The notes under the pieces: generated by a model
Seen by the model: only the letters and a program-made list of their open reading frames with translations
Database searches by the model: none
What the model was told of the DNA's origin: nothing
Part shown: positions 17,639-26,045 of the stretch, in pieces
Layout: every line of letters begins with the position of its first letter
Position numbering within the stretch: position 1 is the stretch's first letter
NCBI GenBank assembly: GCA_030603695.1
Contig: JAUVXF010000007.1
Coordinates: forward strand, 62,001-126,000
Origin: Natronohydrobacter sp.
Lineage (GTDB): Bacteria > Pseudomonadota > Alphaproteobacteria > Rhodobacterales > Rhodobacteraceae
DNA length: 64,000 nucleotides
Reading direction: 5' to 3'
Position numbers and translations under genes: made by a program

Positions 17639-18126
17639 GGCAACCTCACGATCTGGCCTTGGGGTATGGCAACCCCGGCAACCTTGGTGAAAAAGAAATA
17701 CAGCGCCAGTGGCAGCACAACAGCCGTCACCAGCCCCCAGCCCAGATTGCCGCCCCCGCTCAGCAGCAGCAGAAGCGCAAAGGCGATCATGCAGACCCAG
17801 ACCATGCCAAGAATGGGCAGCGCAAAATAAATCCCCACAAGGATCGCGCCCAGAGCCAGCAGCCGCAGCCCTTCGGCACGCGAAACGGAAAGATCATCCG
17901 CCACAGCATTTGGCGTTTTCGGGGCAAGGGCCGCGCGAAGTGTCAGCGCCGCGCCGCATATCAGCACCACCCAAGCGATAATTTTGGGCCAAAAGGCTGG
18001 CGAAAGGGCCTTTATCGGCACGCGCCGGGGTGTGGCGATAAAGTTGGGGATGATCCACCACAGGGTGAATGCCGCCAAAACCATAACGCCCAAACCGATC
18101 AAGATTTCATCACGACGCGAGAGCAT
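17635..18126 (-). CDS. tctB: Tripartite tricarboxylate transporter, small permease TctB
   Basis: A 163-residue protein with four predicted transmembrane helices, the usual TctB size and topology (MLSRRDEILIGLGVMVLAAF at the N-terminus; VWVCMIAFALLLLLSGG in the third helix). Sequence conservation in TctB is low, so assignment relies on topology plus position between tctC and tctA. Its stop overlaps the tctA start by 4 nt. A perfect 11-bp hairpin (18177-18200) lies in the 107 bp between tctC and this gene and could set the ratio of binding protein to permease. Confidence 0.9.
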   Translation of the reverse strand: MLSRRDEILIGLGVMVLAAFTLWWIIPNFIATPRRVPIKALSPAFWPKIIAWVVLICGAALTLRAALAPKTPNAVADDLSVSRAEGLRLLALGAILVGIYFALPILGMVWVCMIAFALLLLLSGGGNLGWGLVTAVVLPLALYFFFTKVAGVAIPQGQIVRLP

Positions 18127-18176
18127 GGCATCTCCGTTTGTGGGTTGGTTGCGCCAGATATGGCGCGGTGCGCCGG

Positions 18177-18200
18177 GTCACAGGCCCTTGGGCCTGTGAC
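18177..18200 (-). promoter_or_regulatory. Perfect hairpin between tctC and tctB
   Basis: GTCACAGGCCC and GGGCCTGTGAC form an 11-bp perfect inverted repeat separated by only TT. No U-run follows on the minus strand, so it is not a standard intrinsic terminator. In binding-protein operons such structures often stabilise the upstream message or cause partial termination, which raises the amount of periplasmic binding protein relative to the permease. It could also be an operator. Confidence 0.7.
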
Positions 18201-18233
18201 ACGTTGTTGCGACAGGGCAAGACGCCCCCGCAA

Positions 18234-19211
18234 TCACTCGATTTCAAGATCAAGCGCCACAACAAGGCGGCGGAAAATCTCGTAGGCATCATTTACAAAC
18301 TTCACCGAGTCCTCTGGCGACATGAGTTCGACAATAGAGCCGCCTGTCGTCATGAAACGGTTGAAATCTTCATCTTGCACGGCCTCTGCCAGCCATTCGC
18401 CCCATTTTTCCACCACATCATCGGGCAGATCGGCAGGGCCTGCAATGCCTGTCCAGCCCACAAGTGCCGCCAGTTCGGGTTTGCCCAATTCATGCACCGT
18501 GGGGGCATCAAACCCTTCCAGCCGCTCCGAGGATGTGACCATCAGGGGCCGCATCTGGCCACTGGCGATAAAGGGCGCAGCCGGCGAGGTGCTGCCGCAG
18601 AAGAAATCTGCCGTGCCTTGCAAAACCGCTGTCAGGCCCTGCCCGTCACCCTCGGTGGGGATATGGATGACGTTTTCATCCAGATCACCAATGCCATAAG
18701 CATCCAGCACCATCAGCGCCCCGAAATGTGGCAAAGATCCAACGCCGGAAGAGCTGTAAAGCACTGTGCCGGGGCGATCCTGCACGGCATTGATCAGATC
18801 ATCCAATGTCTGGAATTCGGATTCGTCTCTGACCACGCAGGCTACCGGGTTGATTTCATACACCCCGATAAAGCGGAATTCTTCCAGCGTATAGGGCAGG
18901 TTGGGGTTCATAGCCGGGTTGACAGTATGAGAGCCAACGCGCGCCAGAAGCAACGTATAGCCATCGCCATCCGCATCACGCACCGCGACAGAACCCGTAG
19001 CCCCGCCCGCGCCGGCGCGGTTTGTCAGCACCAAGGGTTGCGGGATGATTTGCGACAAGGGGGTGGACAAAGCGCGGGCCGAAAGATCGGTCGCGCCGCC
19101 GGGGCCGAAAGGAATGATCATCTGGATGGCGCGTGTGGGGTATTCGGCCAGGGCGGGCAAGGCGGTGGCCAGGGCTGCGCCCATGCTCAGTGCGGTTAAC
19201 GTGGTTTTCAT
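18234..19211 (-). CDS. tctC: Tripartite tricarboxylate transporter substrate-binding protein TctC
   Basis: A 325-residue periplasmic binding protein of the Bug/TctC family. The signal peptide is MKTTLTALSMGAALATALPALA. The mature part opens with the family motif YPTRAIQMIIPFGPGGATDL, followed by NRAGAGGATGSVAVRDADGD in the second block and a PGTVLYSSSGVGS ligand-loop segment. It captures the carboxylate for TctAB. It is the second gene of its operon, 123 bp after the TPP enzyme. The C-terminus is rich in Asp/Glu. Confidence 0.94.
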   Translation of the reverse strand: MKTTLTALSMGAALATALPALAEYPTRAIQMIIPFGPGGATDLSARALSTPLSQIIPQPLVLTNRAGAGGATGSVAVRDADGDGYTLLLARVGSHTVNPAMNPNLPYTLEEFRFIGVYEINPVACVVRDESEFQTLDDLINAVQDRPGTVLYSSSGVGSLPHFGALMVLDAYGIGDLDENVIHIPTEGDGQGLTAVLQGTADFFCGSTSPAAPFIASGQMRPLMVTSSERLEGFDAPTVHELGKPELAALVGWTGIAGPADLPDDVVEKWGEWLAEAVQDEDFNRFMTTGGSIVELMSPEDSVKFVNDAYEIFRRLVVALDLEIE

Positions 19212-19334
19212 GGTTTTCTCCTCCCAAGTGAAGCGTGATGACGGCCTTTGCCCCTCTCCTCCGGGCAGTCGGCTGTCGGGTCTTGCAGGTGCGATGGGGC
19301 GATGGGCCGGGCCTCCTCTCCGGCCTGTTTGGGG

Positions 19335-21014
19335 TTAATGCGTCATTGCCGGGGCCGGGCTATTACCCTGCACAACCGGCGCAGGCGCGGGGCAGATACG
19401 CAGATTTACACAGGCAGGGCGCTGCGCGGCCAGCGCATCGCGCAACGTCTTTTCCAGCGCGGCGCTGTCATTGCTGGCCAGATAGGCCCCAAAACAGCCA
19501 AGCGCTTCGGCCGCCAGATCATAGCGCGCGCCCTCCGACAGGGTGCACCCAAAGGTGCGATCTGGCCCAAATTCGCGGATCTGGATCTGATGTTCGGCAT
19601 TCCACACAGTATCATTGCCGATAATCGCCACAAAGCGCGCGCCTTCGCGGGCAGCGGTTTCATATTCGGCCAGCAAAAAACCGGCCGTGCCATCGCCCAT
19701 AGCCGCAAAAACGGGCATATCGGGGCAAGCAAGGCTGGCGGCAATGGCATAGGCAGGCCCTGCCCCAATCGCGCCAGATACACCGTTTATCACGCGCGGC
19801 CCGTCATGGGGGATGGCCTGCATCCATTGGCCAAATTCGCCACCATCACAGATAAGCACTGCGCCGGGATGGGCGGCAAGCTGCGCTTGCAGTGCCGCGC
19901 CCACTTGGGCTGCGTGAAATTCCGGCTTTTCCGGCGCGGGGGGCATGGGAGCGCGTTTGGCCAGCGCCTCTGCCGCCTCTGCCAGCCATGGGGCGCGAGC
20001 GGGGGCGGGCGCCGCATGGGCCACAAGCGCTTGCAGCGCAGGCAGCGGATCGGCACAAAGCGCAAATTCCAGCCGCGCACCAAGCCGCGCCCTTGCACGC
20101 GCCAGCGCGGTGTCTTCCGGGTCGATCACGGCAAAGCGGGCATCTGGCGCGCCCATATCCTTGCCCATGAACCCGGTGGTAAAATCCGCCTGTTTGCCCA
20201 ATAGCAAAATGCGATCGGCGCGGCGTGTCAGGTCTGTCAGCGCGCCATGGGCCGGATCACGCAGGCCGCGCGGGCTTTCCATGCAGATAACCGGGGCCGC
20301 AAGCGCCGCTTGCAACTGGGCTTGTGCAGCCCCCGTGCGGGTGCGTGCCAGACTGGGGCCAAGCAGCACTAGCGGGCGCTCTGCCCCTTGTACAAAGGCG
20401 GCCACTGCGGCGGCATCCGCATCGGCCAACGCCTGCACCTGTGGGGCGAAGGACAGGGTTTGCGTGGTGGCAGGGGCGGCATCTGTCAGCACATCGGCAG
20501 GCAAGGCAAGATGCACCGGGCCGGGACGGCCCGCACGCGCAGCCCGCACCACTTGCGCAAATTCCGAGGCCAGCGCGTCGGGCGTGCTGGCGCGCAGGGC
20601 CAGTTTGGTGACAGGCCGCGCCATGGCAACCTGATCCATTTCCTGAAACGCGCCCATGCCGTCCTGGACGCGTGGCGAATCGCCACTTAACAGCACAAGC
20701 GGCGTTTCAGACGCCTGCGCCGAAATCAGCGCGCCCAGCGCATTGCCAAACCCGGCCCCCGCCGTGACCAGCGCCACGCCAATCTGGCCTGTCAGCTGCG
20801 CCCATGCTTCGGCCATATAGACGGCTGCGGCTTCGTGCCGGACATGGACAAGGCGAATGTCGCTATCCAGCAACGCATCATAAACCGGCATGATCTGATT
20901 TCCCGACAGGGAAAAAACACAGCGCACCCCGGCATCTTGCAGGCTGCGCACAAGGGCATCTGCCCCACGAATGGTGGTATTGTCTCGCACAGGCACTCCT
21001 CCTGCCGTGATCAT
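19335..21014 (-). CDS. Thiamine-pyrophosphate-dependent enzyme, acetolactate-synthase-like
   Basis: A 559-residue protein with the full three-domain layout of the TPP family. The N-terminal pyrimidine-binding domain has catalytic Glu61 in VRHEAAAVYMAEAW. The central domain spans about 190-330. The C-terminal PP-binding domain has a GDGTAGFLLAEYE...IGND metal motif. Members include acetolactate synthase, oxalyl-CoA decarboxylase, sulfopyruvate decarboxylase and sulfoacetaldehyde acetyltransferase. The sequence looks closest to acetolactate-synthase-like catabolic enzymes. It lacks the AHEC-type signature I associate with sulfoacetaldehyde acetyltransferase. It is the first gene of the left arm of the island, so it probably acts on an oxo-acid from the imported substrate. 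The exact reaction is unknown. Confidence 0.85.
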   Translation of the reverse strand: MITAGGVPVRDNTTIRGADALVRSLQDAGVRCVFSLSGNQIMPVYDALLDSDIRLVHVRHEAAAVYMAEAWAQLTGQIGVALVTAGAGFGNALGALISAQASETPLVLLSGDSPRVQDGMGAFQEMDQVAMARPVTKLALRASTPDALASEFAQVVRAARAGRPGPVHLALPADVLTDAAPATTQTLSFAPQVQALADADAAAVAAFVQGAERPLVLLGPSLARTRTGAAQAQLQAALAAPVICMESPRGLRDPAHGALTDLTRRADRILLLGKQADFTTGFMGKDMGAPDARFAVIDPEDTALARARARLGARLEFALCADPLPALQALVAHAAPAPARAPWLAEAAEALAKRAPMPPAPEKPEFHAAQVGAALQAQLAAHPGAVLICDGGEFGQWMQAIPHDGPRVINGVSGAIGAGPAYAIAASLACPDMPVFAAMGDGTAGFLLAEYETAAREGARFVAIIGNDTVWNAEHQIQIREFGPDRTFGCTLSEGARYDLAAEALGCFGAYLASNDSAALEKTLRDALAAQRPACVNLRICPAPAPVVQGNSPAPAMTH

Positions 21015-21147
21015 TCAACTAACGTGAATAGATTTCAAGTTATTTTTTAGAGCATAATAAAAATAATCGAAAACCCTTGTCTTATAACGCTTCCTGAGAC
21101 ATCTTTGCGCAAGGATATGCGGCGGATTATCCAATGCCAGCATATTT

Positions 21148-21176
21148 TGTAAGATATTCTTACACTAAATCTTATA
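21148..21176. promoter_or_regulatory. Palindromic operator candidate in the divergent island promoter region
   Basis: TGTAAGA-TAT-TCTTACA (21148-21164) is a perfect 7-3-7 palindrome with the T-N11-A spacing favoured by LysR regulators. A further TCTTATA half-copy follows at 21170-21176, and another lies at 21080-21086. The 234 bp region 21015-21248 is strikingly AT-rich against its surroundings and must contain promoters for both the TPP/tct arm (minus) and the complex-II-like arm (plus). I infer that the LysR protein at 14426 binds here. Confidence 0.55.
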
Positions 21177-21248
21177 ATTATTCAGTTTATGTTAGTTTAT
21201 TTAAATCGTAACACAGGCAGCACTGCCCCGGAAAGATGGAAGGCCAAG

Positions 21249-21977
21249 GTGACACAACGCGAAACCATAACCGTTACAGTGCAGCGCGGCAGCGCGGCCA
21301 CGGGCCAACAGGCGCAGGAATTTCAGGTTCCCGCCTATGAAAGCCAGACCGTGCTGGATGTTGTGTCATGGATACAACAAAACACCGACCCAACGCTGAC
21401 ATATCGCTTTGCCTGCCGCGTGGGCATGTGCGGATCATGTGCCATGATGGTCAATGGCGTGCCGCGCTGGACATGCCGAACCCATGTTAAAAAAGTGCTC
21501 AAAGATCAGCGGATCGATATCGCGCCCCTGCGCAATCTGCCTGTTCTGAAAGATCTGGCTGTGGATATGGATCCGTTTTTTGACAAATGGGTTGCCGCAG
21601 AAGGGCGCCACCACCCCACAGCGGGCCGCGAAGAACCCATCCCCGCCATCAACCCCGAAGCGCAAAACCGGCAGGTGGCCAGTGCGGGGATTGAATGCAT
21701 CAACTGTTCTATCTGCTATGCCGCATGCGACACTGTGGCCAATGATCCCGATTATCTTGGCCCCGCCGCGCTGCAACGGGCGTGGACGCTGTATAATGAT
21801 GCCAAAGATGCCGATCGCAGCGCGATTCTGGATGCGGTTTCGGGCAAAGGGGGCTGTCATTCGTGCCACTCTATGGGGTCTTGCACGACCTATTGCCCCA
21901 ATGGGCTTGATCCGCTTTCGGCCATTGCCGGGCTAAAACGCGCCACAACGCGGCGCTTTTTCGGGGGGGGTGCGTGA
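21249..21977 (+). CDS. Succinate dehydrogenase/fumarate reductase-like iron-sulfur subunit
   Basis: A 242-residue SdhB/FrdB paralogue. The N-terminal ferredoxin domain binds [2Fe-2S] through CRVGMCGSCAMMVNG and a later Cys in RWTC. The C-terminal domain has CINCSICYAAC for [4Fe-4S] and CHSMGSCTTYCPNG for the remaining cluster ligands. It should carry electrons from the flavoprotein to quinone. I chose GTG 21249 (MTQRETITVTV) because GGAAGG sits 5-6 nt upstream. The track start at 21189 adds 20 AT-rich, unconserved residues. It opens a seven-gene run with 1-4 nt overlaps. Confidence 0.92.
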   Translation: MTQRETITVTVQRGSAATGQQAQEFQVPAYESQTVLDVVSWIQQNTDPTLTYRFACRVGMCGSCAMMVNGVPRWTCRTHVKKVLKDQRIDIAPLRNLPVLKDLAVDMDPFFDKWVAAEGRHHPTAGREEPIPAINPEAQNRQVASAGIECINCSICYAACDTVANDPDYLGPAALQRAWTLYNDAKDADRSAILDAVSGKGGCHSCHSMGSCTTYCPNGLDPLSAIAGLKRATTRRFFGGGA

Positions 21978-22318
21978 TGACAGCTTTTCATCTGTATATG
22001 GCACAGCGGCTAAGTGCGCTGGTGATGGCGCCCTTTGTTCTGGTGCATCTGGGGGTGATGATCTACGCCATCCAGGGCGGCCTGACAGCCGCCGAAATCT
22101 TGGGCCGCACGCAAGGATCGCTGTTCTGGTTTCTGTTTTACGGGATGTTCGTGATCGCTGTGGCGCTGCATGCCGCACTTGGGCTGCGCGTTATTCTGGC
22201 CGAATGGGCGGGCTTGCGCGGGGGCGTGCTGAACGGGGTGAGCACGGCCATTGGGCTGGGGCTGCTGGGCCTTGGCGCGCATGCCGTTTGGGCCGTAACG
22301 GCAGGGGGTGGCGCATGA
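21974..22318 (+). CDS. Complex-II-like membrane anchor subunit (SdhC-like)
   Basis: A 114-residue integral membrane protein with three hydrophobic helices (SALVMAPFVLVHLGVMIYAI; LFWFLFYGMFVIAVALHAAL; IGLGLLGLGAHAVWAV). HLGVM and ALHAALGL supply histidines of the kind that ligate heme b in complex II anchors. The start overlaps the iron-sulfur gene by 4 nt. The sequence is too divergent for a motif-only assignment, so the call relies on topology, histidine placement and gene order. Confidence 0.85.
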   Translation: MMTAFHLYMAQRLSALVMAPFVLVHLGVMIYAIQGGLTAAEILGRTQGSLFWFLFYGMFVIAVALHAALGLRVILAEWAGLRGGVLNGVSTAIGLGLLGLGAHAVWAVTAGGGA

Positions 22319-22656
22319 GCCGGGTTGCGCGCGCCCATCCCTTGTGGCTGGCCTATATCCTGCACCGCCTGTCCGGGCTGCTGCTGGCGCTGTTCCTGCC
22401 GTTTCATTTCCTTGTGCTGTCACTGGCGCTGCACAATGCGGCGCGGTTGGATTCGTTTCTGACATTGGCCGAAATCCCGGTGATCAAGCTGAGTGAAACG
22501 GCGCTGGTTTTCCTGCTGGCCGTGCATATGTTCGGCGGCTTGCGGCTGATGGCGCTGGAATGGCTGCCGTGGTCGGGGGCGCAGAAAACATGGGCCGCCA
22601 GCGCCACGGCCGGGGCTTTCTTCCTCTCTTTCCTCTTCCTGATGCGGGCAATCTGA
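22315..22656 (+). CDS. Complex-II-like membrane anchor subunit (SdhD-like)
   Basis: A 113-residue membrane protein with three predicted helices. HPLWLAYILHRLSGLLLALFL resembles the quinone-site helix of SdhC/FrdC proteins (R-x-S-G). LAVHMFGGLRLMALEW supplies a candidate heme-ligating histidine. ATG 22315 overlaps the previous gene by 4 nt, and the flavoprotein follows after 1 bp. Together with its partner it would anchor the complex in the inner membrane and reduce or oxidise quinone. Confidence 0.85.
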   Translation: MSRVARAHPLWLAYILHRLSGLLLALFLPFHFLVLSLALHNAARLDSFLTLAEIPVIKLSETALVFLLAVHMFGGLRLMALEWLPWSGAQKTWAASATAGAFFLSFLFLMRAI

Positions 22657-22657
22657 C

Positions 22658-24421
22658 ATGTTCACACTCAAAGATATCGACCGCCATGATACGGATATCC
22701 TGATCCTTGGCACAGGGGGCGCGGGGTTGTTTGCCGCCCTTCATGCGCTGCAAACCGCGCCAGAGGGCACAAAGGTTACAATCGCCGTCAAAGGGCTGAT
22801 CGGCAAATGCGGCTGCACCCGCATGGTGCAGGGCGGCTATAATGTGGCGCTTGGCAATGGCGATACCGTAGAGCGCCATTTCATGGATACCATCCAAGGC
22901 GGCAAATGGCTGCCCAATCAGGAAATGGCATGGCGGCTGTGTGAACAGGCGGTGGTGCGTATCCGCGAGTTGGAAAACGAAATCGGCTGCTTCTTTGATC
23001 GCAACCCTGACGGCACGCTACACCAGAAGGCTTTTGCGGGCCAGACGGCAGACCGCACAGTGCATAAGGGCGATCTGACAGGGATAGAAATCATCAATCG
23101 CCTGATGGAACAGGTTTTGGCCCGCCCTGTGGAAAAGCTGCAAGAGCATCGCGCCATTGGCCTGATCCCCACGCGCGACGGATCGGCCCTTGCAGGTGTG
23201 CTGATGATCGATATGCGCACAGGCCGTTTCCGCTTTGTGCGGGCCAAAACGGTGCTTATGGCCACGGGTGGCGGGCCGACAATGTATAAATATCACACCC
23301 CCAGCGGCGACAAGACAATGGACGGGCTGGCCATGGCGCTGCGTGTGGGCCTGCCCTTGCGCGATATGGAAATGGTGCAATTCCACCCCACGGGGCTGCT
23401 TGCAGGCGATCATACGCGCATGACAGGCACAGTGCTGGAAGAGGGCTTGCGCGGCGCGGGTGGGCAACTGATCAACCATGCCGGACAGCGCTTCATGTTT
23501 GATTATGATGGCAAGGGCGAGCGCGCCACGCGCGATGTTGTCAGCCGCGGCATTTATGCCGAAATGCGCAAGAACAATAACCCGGAACAAGAGGGCGTTT
23601 TCCTGTCCATGGCCCATCTTGGCCCCGAATGGGTGGCCAAAAAGTTCAAGGGCATGGTGGAACGCTGCGCCGATTGCGGCTTTGATCTGGCGGGCGGCAA
23701 AGTAGAGGTTGTGCCAACCGCGCATTACTTCATGGGCGGCGTAGTGGTGGATGTAGATACCCGCACGGCACTGGAGGGCCTGTATGTGGCCGGAGAAGAT
23801 GCGGGCGGCGCGCATGGATCAAACCGCTTGGGCGGCAATGGCGTGGCAAATTCCACGGTTTTTGGCGGCATTGCAGGCGATGTGATGGGCATGGATATTC
23901 GCACCATGGGCGCATTGCGTGACCCCGATCTGGGCGTGCTGGAAGCAGAACTTGCCCGCGCCTGCCATCCTTTGGGGGTAAAGCCGGGCCATGTCTTGCC
24001 GCTGCGCCAGCGCTTGCAAAATGTGATGTGGGATGAGGTGGGCGTCATGCGCACCGAGGCCGGGCTGAAACGGGGCTTGAGCGGGATTGCCGAAGTGTCA
24101 GAGGCGCTGATGCAAACTGGCGTATCCGCCGAAATGCTGGCCTTCAACCTGACATGGCATGACTGGCTGAACCTGCGTTCCCTGTGTGACATATCCGAGG
24201 TGATCACCCGCGCGGCGCTGGAGCGTGACAATTCGCGCGGCGCCCATTACCGAGAGGATTTCCCCGATCCCGGCGCGATGGAGGACAGCTATTTCACTGT
24301 TGCCCGCGCCAATGGCGGCCGGGTGGAAATGCACCGCGAGGCCGTGCAATTCACCCGTGTTCGCCCCGGCGAAACCGTGCTTCCCGCAGGGGAGCCAGAA
24401 ACATTGGTGGCCGCACAATGA
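22658..24421 (+). CDS. Succinate dehydrogenase/fumarate reductase-like flavoprotein with Cys in place of the FAD-linking His
   Basis: A 587-residue SdhA/FrdA paralogue. FAD-binding GTGGAGLFAALHAL lies at 18-31. The substrate and catalytic residues are kept: FHPTGLL (242-248), EGLRGAGGQL with the proton-shuttle Arg265, a His in TAHYFMGG, and HGSNRLGGNG. At the covalent-FAD site, KCGCTRMVQGG has Cys53 where SdhA/FrdA have His (as in SHTVSAQGG). FAD is thus probably non-covalent, which usually changes redox potential and direction. It should oxidise or reduce a C4-type dicarboxylate. Retained arginine and histidines suggest a succinate-like or substituted-succinate substrate. ATGA overlap joins it to the fumarase-like genes. 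Confidence 0.92.
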   Translation: MFTLKDIDRHDTDILILGTGGAGLFAALHALQTAPEGTKVTIAVKGLIGKCGCTRMVQGGYNVALGNGDTVERHFMDTIQGGKWLPNQEMAWRLCEQAVVRIRELENEIGCFFDRNPDGTLHQKAFAGQTADRTVHKGDLTGIEIINRLMEQVLARPVEKLQEHRAIGLIPTRDGSALAGVLMIDMRTGRFRFVRAKTVLMATGGGPTMYKYHTPSGDKTMDGLAMALRVGLPLRDMEMVQFHPTGLLAGDHTRMTGTVLEEGLRGAGGQLINHAGQRFMFDYDGKGERATRDVVSRGIYAEMRKNNNPEQEGVFLSMAHLGPEWVAKKFKGMVERCADCGFDLAGGKVEVVPTAHYFMGGVVVDVDTRTALEGLYVAGEDAGGAHGSNRLGGNGVANSTVFGGIAGDVMGMDIRTMGALRDPDLGVLEAELARACHPLGVKPGHVLPLRQRLQNVMWDEVGVMRTEAGLKRGLSGIAEVSEALMQTGVSAEMLAFNLTWHDWLNLRSLCDISEVITRAALERDNSRGAHYREDFPDPGAMEDSYFTVARANGGRVEMHREAVQFTRVRPGETVLPAGEPETLVAAQ

Positions 24422-25383
24422 CCCAGCATATCCCGCTTTCCCTGATCCAATCCACAGCGCAAACCCTGATGGAGAAAGCCGCAATCGAAATCCCGCAAGA
24501 TTACCTTGATGGGCTGAAACGCGCGGCAGACACCGAGGATGGGGATTTGTCGTCTTTCGTGCTGCGCGCCATGCTGGACAATTACGAGGCCGCAAAAGAA
24601 GATCGCCGCGCCATGTGCGGTGATACTGGCGTGCCGCGCTGGTTTGTGAAACTGGGCAATGATGCGCGCGTAGAGGGCGGCATGGTTGCACTGGAAGGCG
24701 CGCTGCGCCGCGCCACGGCCCATGCCACAAACTCTGTGCCTTTGCGCCCGAACCGTGTGCACCCCCTGTGGCGCACCGATCACGATAATAACGTGGGGAT
24801 TGGTGCGCCCGAAATCGAATACGGGTTTGAACCAAGCGGCGATTGGATAGATCTGATCACCGTGCATAAAGGCGGCCTTTTTGGCACGGATTACCGCATG
24901 CTCTTTCCCTCGGACGGGATACAGGGGATCAAGCGGTTTTATCTGGATAGCCTGATGGCCTTTGGCAAGCGCGGGCTGGCCTGCCAGCCTGCGATTATCG
25001 GCATCGGGCTTGGGGGGTCTAAAGATATCTGCATGACCCTTGGCAAGCGCGCCTCTGTCTTGCGCACCGTGGGCAGCCGCAATTCAGACCCGCGCATTGC
25101 CGCAATGGAGGATGAATTCAAGGAATTGGGCAATTCCATCGGCATGGGGGCAATGGGCTTTGTGGGCAAGAACATGGTGATCGATTGCAATATCGAGGTG
25201 GGCTATTGCCACACAGGCGGCATGCCCATGTCTGTGCATGCGTTTTGCCTGTCTTCCCGGCGCGCGGTGGCGCGGCTTTGGCCCGATGGGCGGGTGGAAT
25301 ACCGCACCGATCCCGATTGGTTTACCCCCTATCAGCGCCGCGAAACCGTAGATTGGGAACCTGTGCAGGAGGCCGCAGAATGA
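24418..25383 (+). CDS. Class I fumarase/tartrate-dehydratase-like hydratase, alpha subunit
   Basis: A 321-residue protein of the fumarate hydratase/L(+)-tartrate dehydratase alpha-subunit family (Fe-S hydro-lyase). Conserved blocks with candidate [4Fe-4S] cysteines are RRAMCGDTGVPRWFVKLG (about 62-79), RGLACQPAIIGIGLGGSKDI and the CHTGGMPMSV segment. It pairs with the beta subunit directly downstream (4 nt overlap). It adds or removes water across a C=C in a dicarboxylate. The same operon encodes the preceding dehydrogenation step, so it should hydrate the product of the flavoprotein. Divergence from canonical fumarase suggests a substituted fumarate as substrate. Confidence 0.88.
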   Translation: MTQHIPLSLIQSTAQTLMEKAAIEIPQDYLDGLKRAADTEDGDLSSFVLRAMLDNYEAAKEDRRAMCGDTGVPRWFVKLGNDARVEGGMVALEGALRRATAHATNSVPLRPNRVHPLWRTDHDNNVGIGAPEIEYGFEPSGDWIDLITVHKGGLFGTDYRMLFPSDGIQGIKRFYLDSLMAFGKRGLACQPAIIGIGLGGSKDICMTLGKRASVLRTVGSRNSDPRIAAMEDEFKELGNSIGMGAMGFVGKNMVIDCNIEVGYCHTGGMPMSVHAFCLSSRRAVARLWPDGRVEYRTDPDWFTPYQRRETVDWEPVQEAAE

Positions 25384-26045
25384 AACCGCGCGAAATCCGC
25401 CTGTCCACCACCCCCACACCAGAGGCCATTGCCGAATTGCGGCTGGGCGATATCGTTTATCTGGACGGGTTGATGTATACCGCGCGCGAGGGCGTGTATA
25501 TGCGCGCACTGGAAGAGAAGGCCAATATCCCCATGGAATTGCCCTCGGAAAGTGCCGCCAATTTCCATTGCTCGCCCGCCGCGCGGATCAATGCCGATGG
25601 CTCTTTCGATATGGGCGCGGTGACGGCCACGGCCTCTTTCCGCTTTGCCAAATGGTTGCCCGAATGGATGGCAAAAACCGGGGCAAAGCTGATTATCGGC
25701 AAAGGCGGCATGAGTTCGCGCGATTACAAGGAATATTTCGTGCCCAATGGCGCGGTGTACCTCTCTACCGTGGGCTATGGCACGGGCGCGCTGCTGGGGC
25801 GCGGGGTGGAAAATGTTGAAGCCGTGCATTGGAACGAGGAATTGGGCCTTGCCCAAGCCATGTGGGTTATCCGCTGCAACAAGATGGGGCCGTTTATCGT
25901 GGCCTCTGATCTGAATGGCGATTGCCTGTTTGAACGCGAGAATGCCAAGATTGCTGAAAACATTGCCCGCGTTTATGAAGGGACAAAACCCGCCGTGCTG
26001 AAACGCTATGGCGAAACCGATGACAGGTCTGACGAGGTGATCTGA
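25380..26045 (+). CDS. Class I fumarase/tartrate-dehydratase-like hydratase, beta subunit
   Basis: A 221-residue beta-subunit homologue. The family's swivelling domain is visible from LRLGDIVYLDGLMYTARE to the GKGGMSSRDYKEYFVPNGAVY block, which corresponds to the substrate-binding KGG motif, and the VHWNEELGLAQAMWVIRC segment. It completes the two-subunit hydro-lyase with the gene just upstream (ATGA overlap). The stop overlaps the start of the sulfite-oxidase-family gene by 1 nt (TGATG), so all three are translationally linked. Confidence 0.88.
   Translation: MKPREIRLSTTPTPEAIAELRLGDIVYLDGLMYTAREGVYMRALEEKANIPMELPSESAANFHCSPAARINADGSFDMGAVTATASFRFAKWLPEWMAKTGAKLIIGKGGMSSRDYKEYFVPNGAVYLSTVGYGTGALLGRGVENVEAVHWNEELGLAQAMWVIRCNKMGPFIVASDLNGDCLFERENAKIAENIARVYEGTKPAVLKRYGETDDRSDEVI

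Noticed and set aside
19335-21014. Sulfoacetaldehyde acetyltransferase (Xsc)
   Set aside because: The sequence has RHEAAAVYMAEAW at the catalytic Glu rather than the AHEC-type pattern I associate with Xsc, so it looks acetolactate-synthase-like.
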